From positions 48,861 through 112,860 of the forward strand of contig JAFGJX010000005.1 in NCBI GenBank assembly GCA_016928865.1: DNA of 64,000 bases, in the 5' to 3' direction. Source of the stretch: Spirochaetota bacterium (GTDB lineage: Bacteria > Spirochaetota > UBA4802 > UBA5550). The notes beneath the pieces are model-generated. The model saw nothing but the letters and a program-made list of their open reading frames with translations. It did not search any database and was not told the DNA's origin. Position 1 is the first letter of the stretch; each line of letters starts with the position of its first letter. Below are positions 53,292-62,010 of the stretch, in pieces. The position numbers and the translations under genes are program-made.

Positions 53292-55253
53292 ATGAAACAA
53301 CTCTCGACACTGTTCACTCCTGTCACGATCGGGACGATGGAGCTGAAAAACCGGATCGCCATGGCGCCCATGGCTACCGATTTTGCCGAGGGCGACGGCA
53401 CGGTATCCGACCGTATGATCGACTATTACGAGGCGCGCGCCAGGGGCGGCGTCGGGCTCATCATCCTCGAGGTGTGCACCATTGACGGGAGCGCGCCCTA
53501 CATCCCCCGCACCGTGGGTATCTGGGACGATTCATTCATCCCCGGCCTGAAGCGGCTCGTCGGCGCCGTGCACGCGCATGGCGCGCGCATCATACCGCAG
53601 ATCGCACACCCGGGTCCGGAGTCACTGGGTCCGCTCTTTACCGGGACAGAGGCGGTGGGGCCTTCCGCCGGGATCGTGAACAATCTGACCAGGATGAAGT
53701 GCCGCGGACTGTCCGTCGGTGAGATACAGGGCATCATCGGACAGTTCGGCGACGCGGCCCGCCGCGCGCGCGAGGCCGGCTTTGACGGCCTGGAGCTTCA
53801 CGCCGCGCACAGCTACATGCTCGCCGGCTCGTTCCTCTCCGCGCTGCGAAACCGCCGCGTAGACGGATACGGCGGGGACCTCCGGGGGCGCATGCGGTTC
53901 GTTATGGAAGCCATCCGCGCCATGAAGGAGCGGGCGGGGGACGATTTTCCCGTGACCGTGCGGATATCCGCGGAAGAGCAGGTCCCCGGTGGCAGGGAGC
54001 TTCGCGAAACCGAATACCTCGCATCGCTCCTCGCGGACTCGGGGGTGAGCGGCTTTCACGTGTCGAGCGGCGTGTACCCCGACCTGTCATGGCGAGTGAT
54101 CCCCCCGACCGGCACCCCTTTCGGTCTGAATGTCGAGGGAGCGGCGCGTATCAGGAAGGCCGCTGGCGTACCGGTGATGGTTGTTGGCAGGATCGTGGAC
54201 CCGGGCATGGCCGAGGACATCGTCGGCCGCGGCGACGCGGACATGGTGGTGCTTGGCAGGTCGCTCCTCGCCGATCCGGAATGGCCGCACAAGGCCGCGG
54301 CCGGGGCCCTCGACGATATCGCTCCCTGCATCGGCTGCGGCCTGGGGTGCGTGCGCAACCGGGAGAGCGGCGGTGACATGACCTGCATAATAAACCCAGC
54401 GGTGGGCCGCGAGGCCGAGATGGCGATCAGGCCGGCGTCGCGGAAGAAGAAGGTCATTGTAGCGGGAGCGGGGCCTGCGGGGCTTGAGGCCGCGCGCGTG
54501 GCCGCACGGGCCGGACATGCTGTGTCCCTGTATGAGAAGCAGCCTGTGGCGGGCGGGCAATTCAACCTGGCCGCGGTGCCGCCGGGCAAACAGGAGTTGT
54601 GCAAGATAGTCCGCTACCTGTCGCTCCAGGCGGAAAAGGCGGGCGTGGAAATACGGTATGATACGCCGGTGACGCCGGAGCTTCTGGCGCGGGAGAAACC
54701 GGACGCCCTGGTGGTCGCCACGGGCGCGCGTGCCGGTCGCCTGCCGGTGCCGGGCGCGGACGCCGATAACGTCTTCACTGCGCACGAGGTGCTGGCTGGA
54801 ACGGTTGATATCGGACCGGGCAGGGCTCTTGTCATCGGCGGGGGCATGGTGGGATGCGAGCTCGCCTCCTTTATTGCGAACACGGGCGACAATATTACCA
54901 TCGGCAGGACCGGGGTCACCATCGTGGAGATGACGGACGCGGTGGCGGCGGACATGTTCAGCGAGGGGCGCGAGCTCCTCATGGAAAAGCTCAGACACCG
55001 GGAAGTGCGCATCATCACTTCGGCGACGGTGAAGGAAATCGTTCAGGACGGTGCCGTGGTGGCGCTTCCCGGGGGCGAGGAGCGGATTGCCGGCATGGAT
55101 TACATCATCCTGGCGACCGGGGCCGAGCCGGTGAACGGGCTCGCGGGCGAGGCAGCGGGCGTGCCCGAGGTGCACGTGATCGGCGACGCGCGCGAGCCGC
55201 GCCAGGTGCTTGACGCGGTCAGGGAGGGATCGGAAACCGGGCGGGCTTTGTAG
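53292..55253 (+). CDS. NADH:flavin oxidoreductase, 2,4-dienoyl-CoA reductase-type
   Basis: A 653-residue three-part flavoenzyme. Residues 1-330 are an old-yellow-enzyme TIM barrel binding FMN (LFTPVTIGTMELKNRIAMAP, GFDGLELHAAHSYMLAGSF). A cysteine-rich 4Fe-4S segment follows (CIGCGLGCVRN, then TCIINPAVG). Residues ~385-653 form an FAD/NAD(P) domain with KVIVAGAGPAGLEAARVA and a second Rossmann site ALVIGGGMVGCELASFI. This is the plan of 2,4-dienoyl-CoA reductase (FadH), trimethylamine dehydrogenase and enoate reductases. The substrate is uncertain. It stands alone; GGAGG precedes the ATG. Confidence 0.9.
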   Translation: MKQLSTLFTPVTIGTMELKNRIAMAPMATDFAEGDGTVSDRMIDYYEARARGGVGLIILEVCTIDGSAPYIPRTVGIWDDSFIPGLKRLVGAVHAHGARIIPQIAHPGPESLGPLFTGTEAVGPSAGIVNNLTRMKCRGLSVGEIQGIIGQFGDAARRAREAGFDGLELHAAHSYMLAGSFLSALRNRRVDGYGGDLRGRMRFVMEAIRAMKERAGDDFPVTVRISAEEQVPGGRELRETEYLASLLADSGVSGFHVSSGVYPDLSWRVIPPTGTPFGLNVEGAARIRKAAGVPVMVVGRIVDPGMAEDIVGRGDADMVVLGRSLLADPEWPHKAAAGALDDIAPCIGCGLGCVRNRESGGDMTCIINPAVGREAEMAIRPASRKKKVIVAGAGPAGLEAARVAARAGHAVSLYEKQPVAGGQFNLAAVPPGKQELCKIVRYLSLQAEKAGVEIRYDTPVTPELLAREKPDALVVATGARAGRLPVPGADADNVFTAHEVLAGTVDIGPGRALVIGGGMVGCELASFIANTGDNITIGRTGVTIVEMTDAVAADMFSEGRELLMEKLRHREVRIITSATVKEIVQDGAVVALPGGEERIAGMDYIILATGAEPVNGLAGEAAGVPEVHVIGDAREPRQVLDAVREGSETGRAL

Positions 55254-55277
55254 AATGAATTTCAGGGTATAATATCA

Positions 55278-55306
55278 TTGACATGATGATTATCCCCAAT
55301 TATACA
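55278..55306 (+). promoter_or_regulatory. Sigma-70 promoter for the terC-like gene
   Basis: TTGACA (55278-55283) and TATACA (55301-55306) with a 17-base spacer, 32 bases before the ATG. This is the best promoter match in the window. Confidence 0.75.
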
Positions 55307-55338
55307 TTACATCGCTATACCACTACCCGGAGACAGAT

Positions 55339-56055
55339 ATGCTTGAATGGATCATAGCCCTGGCGACCCTTACCTTTCTCGAAATCGTTCTTGGCATCGA
55401 CAACATCATATTCATCTCGATAATCACGAACAAGCTGCCGAACGCGCAGAAGAAAAAGGGGAGGGCCATGGGGCTGGCCCTCGCACTGGTGTTCAGGATA
55501 ATACTGCTGGTCTCCCTGACATGGATGGTGAAAAATCTAACGACCGTGCTCTTCACCGTATTCGGCTCGGGATTCAGCATCAGGGAGGTCATACTCTTCC
55601 TTGGCGGCCTGTTCCTGCTCGGGAAAAGCACACATGAGATACACCTGAAGATGGAGAACGTTTCACGCGAGGAGAAGGGCGGCGCAAAGGCGGCGCGGTT
55701 CATGTCTGTTATTGTGCAGATCGCAATGCTGGACATCGTCTTCTCGTTCGATTCCATCCTGACCGCGATAGGGCTCACCGACAGGCTCCCGGTCATGATC
55801 GCCGCCGTGGTCATCGCCATGATCATCATGCTGGTCTTCTCGGGCAGGGTCGCGGACTTTATCCATAAAAATCCAACGCTTGAGATCCTGGCCCTCTCGT
55901 TCCTTATACTGATCGGGTTTATGCTGGTGCTTGAGGGGTTCCATTACGAAATCCCCAAGGGATATATTTACTTCGCGGTGTTTTTCTCTCTCTGCGTGGA
56001 GTTGCTGAACATGAAGCTTCGGAAAAATCATAAACACCTGGAACTGGGTAACTGA
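55339..56055 (+). CDS. TerC family membrane protein
   Basis: A 238-residue integral membrane protein with about seven spans. The TerC signature LTFLEIVLGIDNIIFISIIT is at the N-terminus, and IAMLDIVFSFDSILTAIGLT is the second conserved Asp-bearing span. Family members are linked to tellurite resistance and to metal (manganese) export during protein secretion. CGGAGA precedes the ATG. It is expressed from the TTGACA/TATACA promoter. Confidence 0.9.
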   Translation: MLEWIIALATLTFLEIVLGIDNIIFISIITNKLPNAQKKKGRAMGLALALVFRIILLVSLTWMVKNLTTVLFTVFGSGFSIREVILFLGGLFLLGKSTHEIHLKMENVSREEKGGAKAARFMSVIVQIAMLDIVFSFDSILTAIGLTDRLPVMIAAVVIAMIIMLVFSGRVADFIHKNPTLEILALSFLILIGFMLVLEGFHYEIPKGYIYFAVFFSLCVELLNMKLRKNHKHLELGN

Positions 56056-56088
56056 CTATGAGCATGAGGCTATTGCAAGGAGAATCCC

Positions 56089-56472
56089 ATGGCAAAATTT
56101 TTATCCGATGACTGGTTCGCTCGCGTTGACGAGCTCACCGCGGCCGCAGCAGGGCTCGATATCCCCAAAGCGATGAAGGACGTGGTGGTCAACCTGAAGA
56201 TCGAGAACAGCGGGGAAGAGATCGCCATGTGCATGGACGGCGGCGTTATCAAAAAGGGTCACGCGGCGAAGGCGGATGTTGACATGTCGATGCCGGCCGA
56301 GTATGCGCGCTCCATTCTCGTGAAGGGCGACTGGTCCGCCGGAATGAAGGGGTGGGTGGCGCGTAAGATCAAGGTTTCCGGCAACATGCGCAAGCTTATC
56401 CCCCTGCAGGTGTACAAGGCGACCGCTTCACAGGAAGACCTCAGGAAGAAGATCGAGTCGATGACCGAGTAA
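56089..56472 (+). CDS. SCP2 sterol-transfer domain protein
   Basis: A 127-residue cytoplasmic protein of the SCP2 fold: VVNLKIENSGEEIAMCMDGG, KADVDMSMPAEYARSILVKG and AGMKGWVARKIKVSGNMRKL (each separate). SCP2 proteins bind lipids or acyl groups. AAGGAG lies seven bases before the ATG. It follows the terC-like gene by 33 bases. Confidence 0.85.
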   Translation: MAKFLSDDWFARVDELTAAAAGLDIPKAMKDVVVNLKIENSGEEIAMCMDGGVIKKGHAAKADVDMSMPAEYARSILVKGDWSAGMKGWVARKIKVSGNMRKLIPLQVYKATASQEDLRKKIESMTE

Positions 56473-56538
56473 GACGAGGTGCTGAATGATCCTTCTCCAT
56501 CCTCCCCCGCGGGTGGGAGAGGACGGGAAGGGAGTCTC

Positions 56539-56796
56539 CTATCTGTTTTTCCTGATCAGGTTCACTATCGCGAGGATGATCAGCGCTCCCACAACGGCCG
56601 CAATGATCGGCCCGATCCATCTCCCCCCGATATGAATACCCAGAACACTGAAGAGCCATCCTCCCAGGAATGAGCCGGCAACGCCGAAAATAAGGTTCCA
56701 GAGCAGGCCGAATCCGCTCCCCTTCCAGATAAGGCCCGCAAGCCATCCGGCCACGAGGCCGACTAACAGCAGAATTATGAGGCTTTCAATTGTCAT
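56539..56796 (-). CDS. GlsB/YeaQ/YmgE family membrane protein
   Basis: An 85-residue protein with three membrane spans, glycine-rich: ILLLVGLVAGWLAGLIWKGS, NLIFGVAGSFLGGWLFSVLG, IGPIIAAVVGALIILAIVNL. It matches the transglycosylase-associated (Transgly_assoc) family, named by association only and often stress-induced. AAGGAG precedes the ATG. Convergent with the SCP2 gene. Confidence 0.9.
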   Translation of the reverse strand: MTIESLIILLLVGLVAGWLAGLIWKGSGFGLLWNLIFGVAGSFLGGWLFSVLGIHIGGRWIGPIIAAVVGALIILAIVNLIRKNR

Positions 56797-57021
56797 ATCG
56801 GTACGCTCCTTGTGTGATATTGGTGCTGCCCGGCAGCATCACGGGGGTATCGTTTCACATGAATGAATTTAATTCAATAAAAAAATCTCAAAGCCTGGAT
56901 TGCACGGGTGACTTTATGAATTCTTGCTGTTGTAAAATCAGGTTCTGATTTTTATCAGCGCGGTCAGTACAGAATTCATCTGGACTTACAGCGCTGACAG
57001 TATGGGAACCGCCGGATGGTT

Positions 57022-57873
57022 TTAAGCGAGTTTCTTTTTGTGTGACTGGATCAGTTTTTCCGCTTTCCTGTATTCACCCTTGAAAATATAGAGCATGCTG
57101 AGCTTGGTGAGATCAACCACCTTGGCATCCCTGTTTGAAAGATCTTCTTCGAGGACGGAAATCTCCCTTTCGAGGTCGCCGATCTCCCTGATCCGTTTTT
57201 CGTATGTCATGTTTTCGAGATATTTTTTGAACCGCGCGTACTCGGGCCTGCATTCCAGGGCCTCGGTCAGGTACTTGACCGCATCGTCGTATCTGCCAAG
57301 GTAGAAGTTGCAGAATCCGTAGTACCGGTTGATGAAAGACCTGTCCTCGGCAAGGTCTTTTATCCGGTCAAGGCATTCGATAGCTCTGGCATACTGTTTC
57401 CCTTCGTAGTAGATATGCGAGAGGAGAAGGTTGGCCTTGACGTGACGCTGGTCGAGGCCGATGACCACGAGCAGGAATTTCTCCGCTTTCTTGAATTCTT
57501 CCCGGTTGTAGTGAACGAGTCCTGAGTAGTAGTTGCCCTCAAGGAACCGGGGCTCGCGTGAAATAGACTCGGAAAAGTATTTGAGCGCCTGCGTGTAGTT
57601 CTTCCGGTTGAAGTGCTCGACACCGAGGTTCAGGAGAACGCGGTAATGCTTGTCGATTTTCAGCGCCTCCAGATACGCCTCAATGGCCTTCTCGGAATCA
57701 CCCATCCGGGCGTGTATCTCCCCGATGTTGTTGTAGGCAGCGACAAACTGGGGATATGCCTCGATGGCCCGGCGGTATTCTCCCAGGGCTTTGTCAAATT
57801 GACCACTGTTGGAAAGCTCCAGGGCATTGTTATATATGAGGACAACATCTCTCGGCACTGAACTGGTTAGCAT
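57022..57873 (-). CDS. Tetratricopeptide repeat protein
   Basis: A 283-residue soluble protein with about six TPRs from residue 10 to 215 (IYNNALELSNSGQFDKALGE, AYNNIGEIHARMGDSEKAIE, LNLGVEHFNRKNYTQALKYF, NYYSGLVHYNREEFKKAEKF). It ends in a short coiled coil (IREIGDLEREISVLEEDLSN). The ATG at 57873 has GAGGG upstream; the frame is open to 57927. No partner is evident. The spacer on its start side carries a composite repeat array. Confidence 0.85.
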   Translation of the reverse strand: MLTSSVPRDVVLIYNNALELSNSGQFDKALGEYRRAIEAYPQFVAAYNNIGEIHARMGDSEKAIEAYLEALKIDKHYRVLLNLGVEHFNRKNYTQALKYFSESISREPRFLEGNYYSGLVHYNREEFKKAEKFLLVVIGLDQRHVKANLLLSHIYYEGKQYARAIECLDRIKDLAEDRSFINRYYGFCNFYLGRYDDAVKYLTEALECRPEYARFKKYLENMTYEKRIREIGDLEREISVLEEDLSNRDAKVVDLTKLSMLYIFKGEYRKAEKLIQSHKKKLA

Positions 57874-57988
57874 AGCGGTCCCTCGCACATTGAATTGGCC
57901 GGCCCTGCGGTCAGGGCTTGACCTCATTATTGATATCGGATGTTAGCATCGGTTTTTTAAGCAAACTTTTCCGATTTTAACCGGGGAA

Positions 57989-58076
57989 TTGCTCTGACCC
58001 CGGGGGGTACCGATAACAATCGGCCGGGCGTTGCTCTGACCCTAGGAAGACCCTGGGAATCACCGATAACTATCGG
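57989..58076. repeat. Composite repeat array: TTGCTCTGACCCC with CCGATAACTATCGG
   Basis: TTGCTCTGACCCC (57989-58001), CCGATAACAATCGG (58010-58023, one change), TTGCTCTGACCC (58031-58042) and an exact CCGATAACTATCGG (58063-58076). Same units and order as 21355-21442. Lies between the TPR gene and the DUF3617 gene. Confidence 0.8.
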
Positions 58077-58115
58077 TAAAACGCCTCGGCAGTATGCCAA
58101 AATCCCGCCAATCAG

Positions 58116-58532
58116 TCAGTCACAGTCTCCGATGCGGCGTCCGGCAATTGTGTTTTTCATCGTTGTTCCGTAGGCCTTCATGGTAAAAACCATGCTGCCG
58201 CGCATGCTGTCGCCTTCGTACGTGACCTCTCCCGAGCCTGACATGCCTGAAGCCCCGGCTCCGCAGCTGATCTTCCAGGAAACGGTATTGCCGCTGATTG
58301 TTGTATCCGTGACCCTGCAGGTTTGCTTTGAGTCCTGACTCATTGGAAGCAGATCGTCGCTTTTTATGCATTGCGTGTGGGTCACGCTTCTGGGGGGTAT
58401 GCCGGGCATCGTTGTTCTGGTGGTTATTTCCCATTTGCCCGGGTTCATGTTTATTTTCGGCCTGGCGCAGGCAAAACCGACCAATAGAGTTAACAACACA
58501 ACCGCTGAAATAAAGATAATCTTTCGTGCCAT
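58116..58532 (-). CDS. DUF3617 family exported protein
   Basis: A 138-residue protein with an N-terminal signal (residues 4-20) that may end in a lipobox-like VGFAC. The rest matches the DUF3617 pattern: MNPGKWEITTRTTMPGIPPR, HTQCIKSDDLLP, GNTVSWKISCGAGASGMSGS, GEVTYEGDSMRGSM. The conserved cysteines (QCI, SC) are present. The function of this family is unknown. The start side faces the second copy of the five-hairpin element. Confidence 0.8.
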   Translation of the reverse strand: MARKIIFISAVVLLTLLVGFACARPKINMNPGKWEITTRTTMPGIPPRSVTHTQCIKSDDLLPMSQDSKQTCRVTDTTISGNTVSWKISCGAGASGMSGSGEVTYEGDSMRGSMVFTMKAYGTTMKNTIAGRRIGDCD

Positions 58533-59135
58533 TTTCCGTCCTCCAAGAGTTTAAAGTTATTTATTAGCAGTTTGCTGAAAAAAAGCAAACTACTAATGCG
58601 GTACAGGAAGTACCGTCATTTTTTGAGGCATCAGCCGAGAAAAATGTGAGGTTTTGAGAATTCACTTCTCGAAACCGTTCCTGAAAAACTCCATGGAGGG
58701 AGTTTTTCAGGAAGCTGTTAGAACCTGAAACCAATTCAGTTAAGGCCCGGGGGACTCGGTACGTATTTTTTGGGAATGAACCAGGTCATGTAAAACAGTT
58801 GCCGGAGAAATTAGCGCTTTACAGGACCTTGAATTTGACATACCAGCGCGAAAATTGAAAAAATGACCGAAAATGAATGAAAATCGTCTCTCCATGAAGG
58901 ATTACATCAGCATTCAGTATAAATTGCAAGAAATTTTTTCGATGAACCTGGCCGAACAAGAACCTGCCCTGACCCCGGGCATATCTGACACTTCTGTCAA
59001 TGAATACATAAATGACATGGTGTCATATTTTTGAGATAATTTCTGCTGAATTTCGCCCTGATGAGCTACTCTTGTTGACGGGAAACATGCTTTCTGACAC
59101 CGTGTTCAAAATTCATAACCACATGGCGGTGATAC
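58533..59135. other. Divergent spacer holding the second five-hairpin element
   Basis: 603 bases with no clear gene. The right-hand part after the repeat is moderately AT-rich and unremarkable, apart from a CCCTGACCCCGGGC sequence near 58964 that resembles the TCTGACCCC motif. Confidence 0.5.
58564..58710 (+). repeat. 147-bp five-hairpin element, copy 2
   Basis: Same element as 25283-25429, opposite orientation. Five hairpins in series: TTAGCAGTTTGCTG...GCAAACTACTAA (58564-58596); CGGTAC / GTACCG around AGGAA (58599-58615); CATTTTTTGAGGC / GCCGAGAAAAATG (58617-58646); GGTTTTGAGAA / TTCTCGAAACC (58650-58676); and CTGAAAAACTCC / GGAGTTTTTCAG (58681-58710). The last loop is inverted between copies (ATGGAG or CTCCAT in the respective + strands). 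Confidence 0.85.
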
Positions 59136-59858
59136 ATGTTGCTTGAGGGGATATTTTGGTCTAATATTAAAAAACACGGGCTGGTCAGGGGCACGCTGGG
59201 CGGATATATTCAGTACCTGTCTTTCCCGTTTTTTATTGTCTTTGAAAAATTTCTGTTCCGGTATTTGAAACAGGCCCTCCTTCTTTTCAAGGTCGAACTG
59301 GATATTAATGACTATATCTCGTATGGGAGGGTCAATCTGAGCGAATACAGCTGGTTCGACAGGATGAACTGCCGCTTTTGCGCGTATGCGAACGGCACCA
59401 CCCATATGATATCCGATGCGCTGGACGAGCTGGGAAAACAGAATTTGAAAGACCTGAATGATGCAGATGCAAAGCTGGTCCAGGTCCTTGTCCACAGGAC
59501 GTTCACCCTGGCAAAGCCGATCGGCCTCATCGGATATTTCATTTTTGTCGTGGTGATATCGGGATTGTTGAACTATGAAAAGCCGGACAAGAAAGGGATT
59601 ATCGAATCATTGAAAAAAAATAGATACGGGAAGGGCCTGAAGTCGGATGCGTTCCCACTGGTCTACCCCGACGCTTTCAAGCTCTGCTTTTTATACCGGG
59701 CATTCCAAAACGCCCTCGCCATCATCGAGAACAACTGGTGCCCATTGACGTATGAGAACAAGAAGTTATTATTAAAGCACCAGGAAAGCTTCATCTCAAC
59801 AGGATATGATGATGTTGTTGCCTTCATAATGGACGAACAAAAGGACAGAACGCGCTGA
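59136..59858 (+). CDS. Protein of unknown function with Cys pair
   Basis: A 240-residue protein with two hydrophobic segments (about residues 25-48 and 131-148) and a central MNCRFCAYANG that could bind metal. No family was confidently recognised. It is not preceded by a strong ribosome binding site (GGCGGTGATAC). It stands alone after a long spacer. Coding character agrees with neighbours, so it is probably genuine. Confidence 0.6.
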   Translation: MLLEGIFWSNIKKHGLVRGTLGGYIQYLSFPFFIVFEKFLFRYLKQALLLFKVELDINDYISYGRVNLSEYSWFDRMNCRFCAYANGTTHMISDALDELGKQNLKDLNDADAKLVQVLVHRTFTLAKPIGLIGYFIFVVVISGLLNYEKPDKKGIIESLKKNRYGKGLKSDAFPLVYPDAFKLCFLYRAFQNALAIIENNWCPLTYENKKLLLKHQESFISTGYDDVVAFIMDEQKDRTR

Positions 59859-59953
59859 CGCTTCCCTGCGGCGCGGTCCGTCCGGCATGGAACACGCATC
59901 ATTGGCCCTGCGCGTGGATACCCTGTCCCGTAGGAGGCGTCGCGAAGAACCTC

Positions 59954-59981
59954 TTGACAAATAACCTGCAGCAGGTACTCT
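59954..59981 (+). promoter_or_regulatory. Possible promoter for exonuclease III
   Basis: TTGACA (59954-59959) and TACTCT (59976-59981) with a 16-base spacer, 31 bases before the ATG. The -10 box is a partial match. Confidence 0.45.
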
Positions 59982-60012
59982 CCTTGTCATACGGCGAGGA
60001 GAAAAACCGCAG

Positions 60013-60792
60013 ATGAAAATGAAAATAGCAACGTTCAACGCAAACTCGATTCGCGCCCGCCTGCCGGTGCTCGGGCGCTGGCTTGAGTATGCGCGGCCCG
60101 ACGTGCTCTGTGTGCAGGAGACCAAGGTCGTGGACGCTGATTTTCCCGTGTCCGATATAGAGGCCATGGGCTATCGCGCGGTCTTCCGAGGAGAGAAATC
60201 GTATAACGGCGTCGCGATACTCAGCCTGCATGAATTCGAGAGCGTGTCCCACGGGTTTGACGCTAAGGGCGAGGACGAGGGCACGCGGCTCATCGCGGTC
60301 CGGGTAAAAGGGATTGACATCGTAAACACCTACATCCCGCAGGGGACCTCGCCCGACTCGGACAGGTTCCAGTACAAGCTCGAGTGGTTCGACCGTATCA
60401 AGAAGTATTTCGGAAAACATTACTCAACCGGAGACCGCCTTATCTGGGCCGGCGACTTCAATGTCGCGCCCGAGCCGATGGACGTGCATGACCCGAAGCG
60501 TCTCCTCGGTCACGTGGGCTTTCATCCCGACGAGCACCGCGCGCTAGCGGCGGTGAAGAAATGGGGCTTTGTCGATATCTTCAGGAAGCACCGGCCCGAT
60601 CCGGGCGAGTATTCCTTCTGGGATTACCGGGTCAGGGACAGCGTGGCGCGCGGGCTCGGATGGCGCGTGGACCACGTCTGGGGCACGGAAACCATGGCGG
60701 CCCTCTCCACCGGCGCCTGGATCGACCGGGAGCCGCGACAGTGGGAGAAGCCCTCCGACCACACCCCTGTGGTCGCGGAGTTTTCGCTGTGA
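60013..60792 (+). CDS. xthA: Exodeoxyribonuclease III
   Basis: A 259-residue AP endonuclease/3'-5' exonuclease of the ExoIII family, used in base-excision repair. Motifs: IATFNANSIRARLP, the metal Glu in CVQETKV, IVNTYIPQG, the catalytic WAGDFNVAPEP, and the C-terminal SDHTPVVAEF with the catalytic His. GAGGAG precedes the ATG at some distance. An internal ATG at 60019 is an alternative start. The next gene begins 16 bases after its stop. Confidence 0.95.
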   Translation: MKMKIATFNANSIRARLPVLGRWLEYARPDVLCVQETKVVDADFPVSDIEAMGYRAVFRGEKSYNGVAILSLHEFESVSHGFDAKGEDEGTRLIAVRVKGIDIVNTYIPQGTSPDSDRFQYKLEWFDRIKKYFGKHYSTGDRLIWAGDFNVAPEPMDVHDPKRLLGHVGFHPDEHRALAAVKKWGFVDIFRKHRPDPGEYSFWDYRVRDSVARGLGWRVDHVWGTETMAALSTGAWIDREPRQWEKPSDHTPVVAEFSL

Positions 60793-60808
60793 GGGAGGGC
60801 GGCCGCAC

Positions 60809-61438
60809 ATGAACGATGCCGGGAAAAAATTGCTGCTGCTGTGCATGCTCCTCATGGCAACGGCGCTCATCGGAGCGTCAGGGGATGACGGGAGCGGGGT
60901 TCGCGCCCCCGGTGAACCAGCTGCTCCGGCTGTTGATGTCGGAGGAGAAAGAAAAGCGCCGGTTGAGGTCAATTATCCCGTCACGTTGACAATGGCGAAG
61001 CAGGAACCCCTGGCGGGGTCGCTCCTGCTCCCGTTTGACTCGATCGATGTCGAGATTCTGGCGCGGACATCCGGGCGAAACCTCTCGATAGCTCTGGCAT
61101 CCATCAGGACCATTGAATATATGAGATGGAGCGGCACGCTCCGGAGAAAGAATGAATACGCGTTCTATCCGGCCCTGGTGACAATTACCCTCAGGGACGG
61201 GAAGGCGTATCCGTGCACCCGCGTCACCCCCGCCCTGGACAGGCTTGTTTTTCAGGACGAGGGCGGGAAGCGCGTCTTGTACGCGTATTTTTACGACTAC
61301 CGGGATGGCGATAAATGGAAAAATTCGGGCGCGGCTGATATGAAATATCCGGAAACGAACCCGGTTGTCGGCACAATCGTCAGGATCGATTTTACCGCGA
61401 CTGATATGAAGAGCCCGCTGGAGATGCTTTTCCGATAG
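60809..61438 (+). CDS. Exported protein of unknown function
   Basis: A 209-residue protein with a signal peptide (about residues 7-23, LLLLCMLLMATALIGAS). A strand-rich domain follows (LTMAKQEPLAGSLLLPFDSI, LALASIRTIEYMRWSGT, ALVTITLRDGKAYPCTRVTP). No family was recognised. GGGAGG lies 13 bases before the ATG at 60809; the frame is open far upstream, but that is a shadow of xthA. Probably periplasmic. Confidence 0.65.
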   Translation: MNDAGKKLLLLCMLLMATALIGASGDDGSGVRAPGEPAAPAVDVGGERKAPVEVNYPVTLTMAKQEPLAGSLLLPFDSIDVEILARTSGRNLSIALASIRTIEYMRWSGTLRRKNEYAFYPALVTITLRDGKAYPCTRVTPALDRLVFQDEGGKRVLYAYFYDYRDGDKWKNSGAADMKYPETNPVVGTIVRIDFTATDMKSPLEMLFR

Positions 61439-61458
61439 CCCTTTACGGGAAAAAAACC

Positions 61459-61489
61459 TTGACAAATCCAGTGGGTCAAAATCTATGTA
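61459..61489 (+). promoter_or_regulatory. Probable promoter for the DUF4321 gene
   Basis: TTGACA (61459-61464) with TATGTA (61484-61489) 19 bases later, or TCTATG with a 17-base spacer; 22 bases before the ATG. Confidence 0.5.
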
Positions 61490-61510
61490 ATAGAGTTTTC
61501 AGGATGCCGT

Positions 61511-61747
61511 ATGACCTTTGAAAGAAACAATCTCGGATACCTGCTCACCTTCATGCTGGTGGGAGCCATCCTGGGATCGGCCCTGGGAACCCTGATCGCG
61601 GGATACGTTCCCGCCCTGTCGGTCATCCAGAAAAGCCTGACCGGCCCTATAGGGTTTAACCTCGAGATCATCAGCTTGCATATCAGGATAAACCTGTCGT
61701 CGATCATCGGCCTGATTGTCGGGGTGGTGATCTTCAGAAGGATTTAG
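61511..61747 (+). CDS. DUF4321 family membrane protein
   Basis: A 78-residue protein with two membrane spans: LGYLLTFMLVGAILGSALGT and INLSSIIGLIVGVVIFRR. The pattern matches DUF4321, a small family of unknown function often found near cell-envelope or division genes. Here it lies upstream of the rpsB operon but is separated by a 263-base spacer. Confidence 0.75.
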   Translation: MTFERNNLGYLLTFMLVGAILGSALGTLIAGYVPALSVIQKSLTGPIGFNLEIISLHIRINLSSIIGLIVGVVIFRRI

Positions 61748-62010
61748 GCCGCACCCGCGGCCATCAAGCAGCGCACCGGGCGGATGCCCTCTGCGCGAAG
61801 TTTAAATCGGCGATTGCCGGTTGCCTCCTTCCACAGTGAAAAGGCAATTGCATATCGGAGCGTATAATGCGGAAGCGCCGCGAGGCGCGCCGCCGTATTA
61901 TATTTCAACCCCCGCGCCAGTGCGCGTGGCGTTGAAAGAGCAAGACAGGTCCTCTCCCGCCCGGCGCGGGGGATGAAACTATTTTTTACATACAAGAGGG
62001 GGTACTATCA

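Noticed and set aside
54087..55175. Minus-strand frame of 362 codons opposite the flavin oxidoreductase
   Set aside because: Composition (His/Arg/Ala rich) is that of a shadow; the + strand gene has complete FMN, Fe-S and FAD motifs.
61744..61995. Minus-strand frame of 83 codons upstream of rpsB
   Set aside because: No start signal or family; the 263-base region more likely holds the rpsB leader and promoter (TATAAT at 61863-61868 has no clear -35).
61748..62010. Autoregulatory RNA leader of rpsB
   Set aside because: Small GC hairpins are present but I could not match the known S2 leader motif, so it is not listed.
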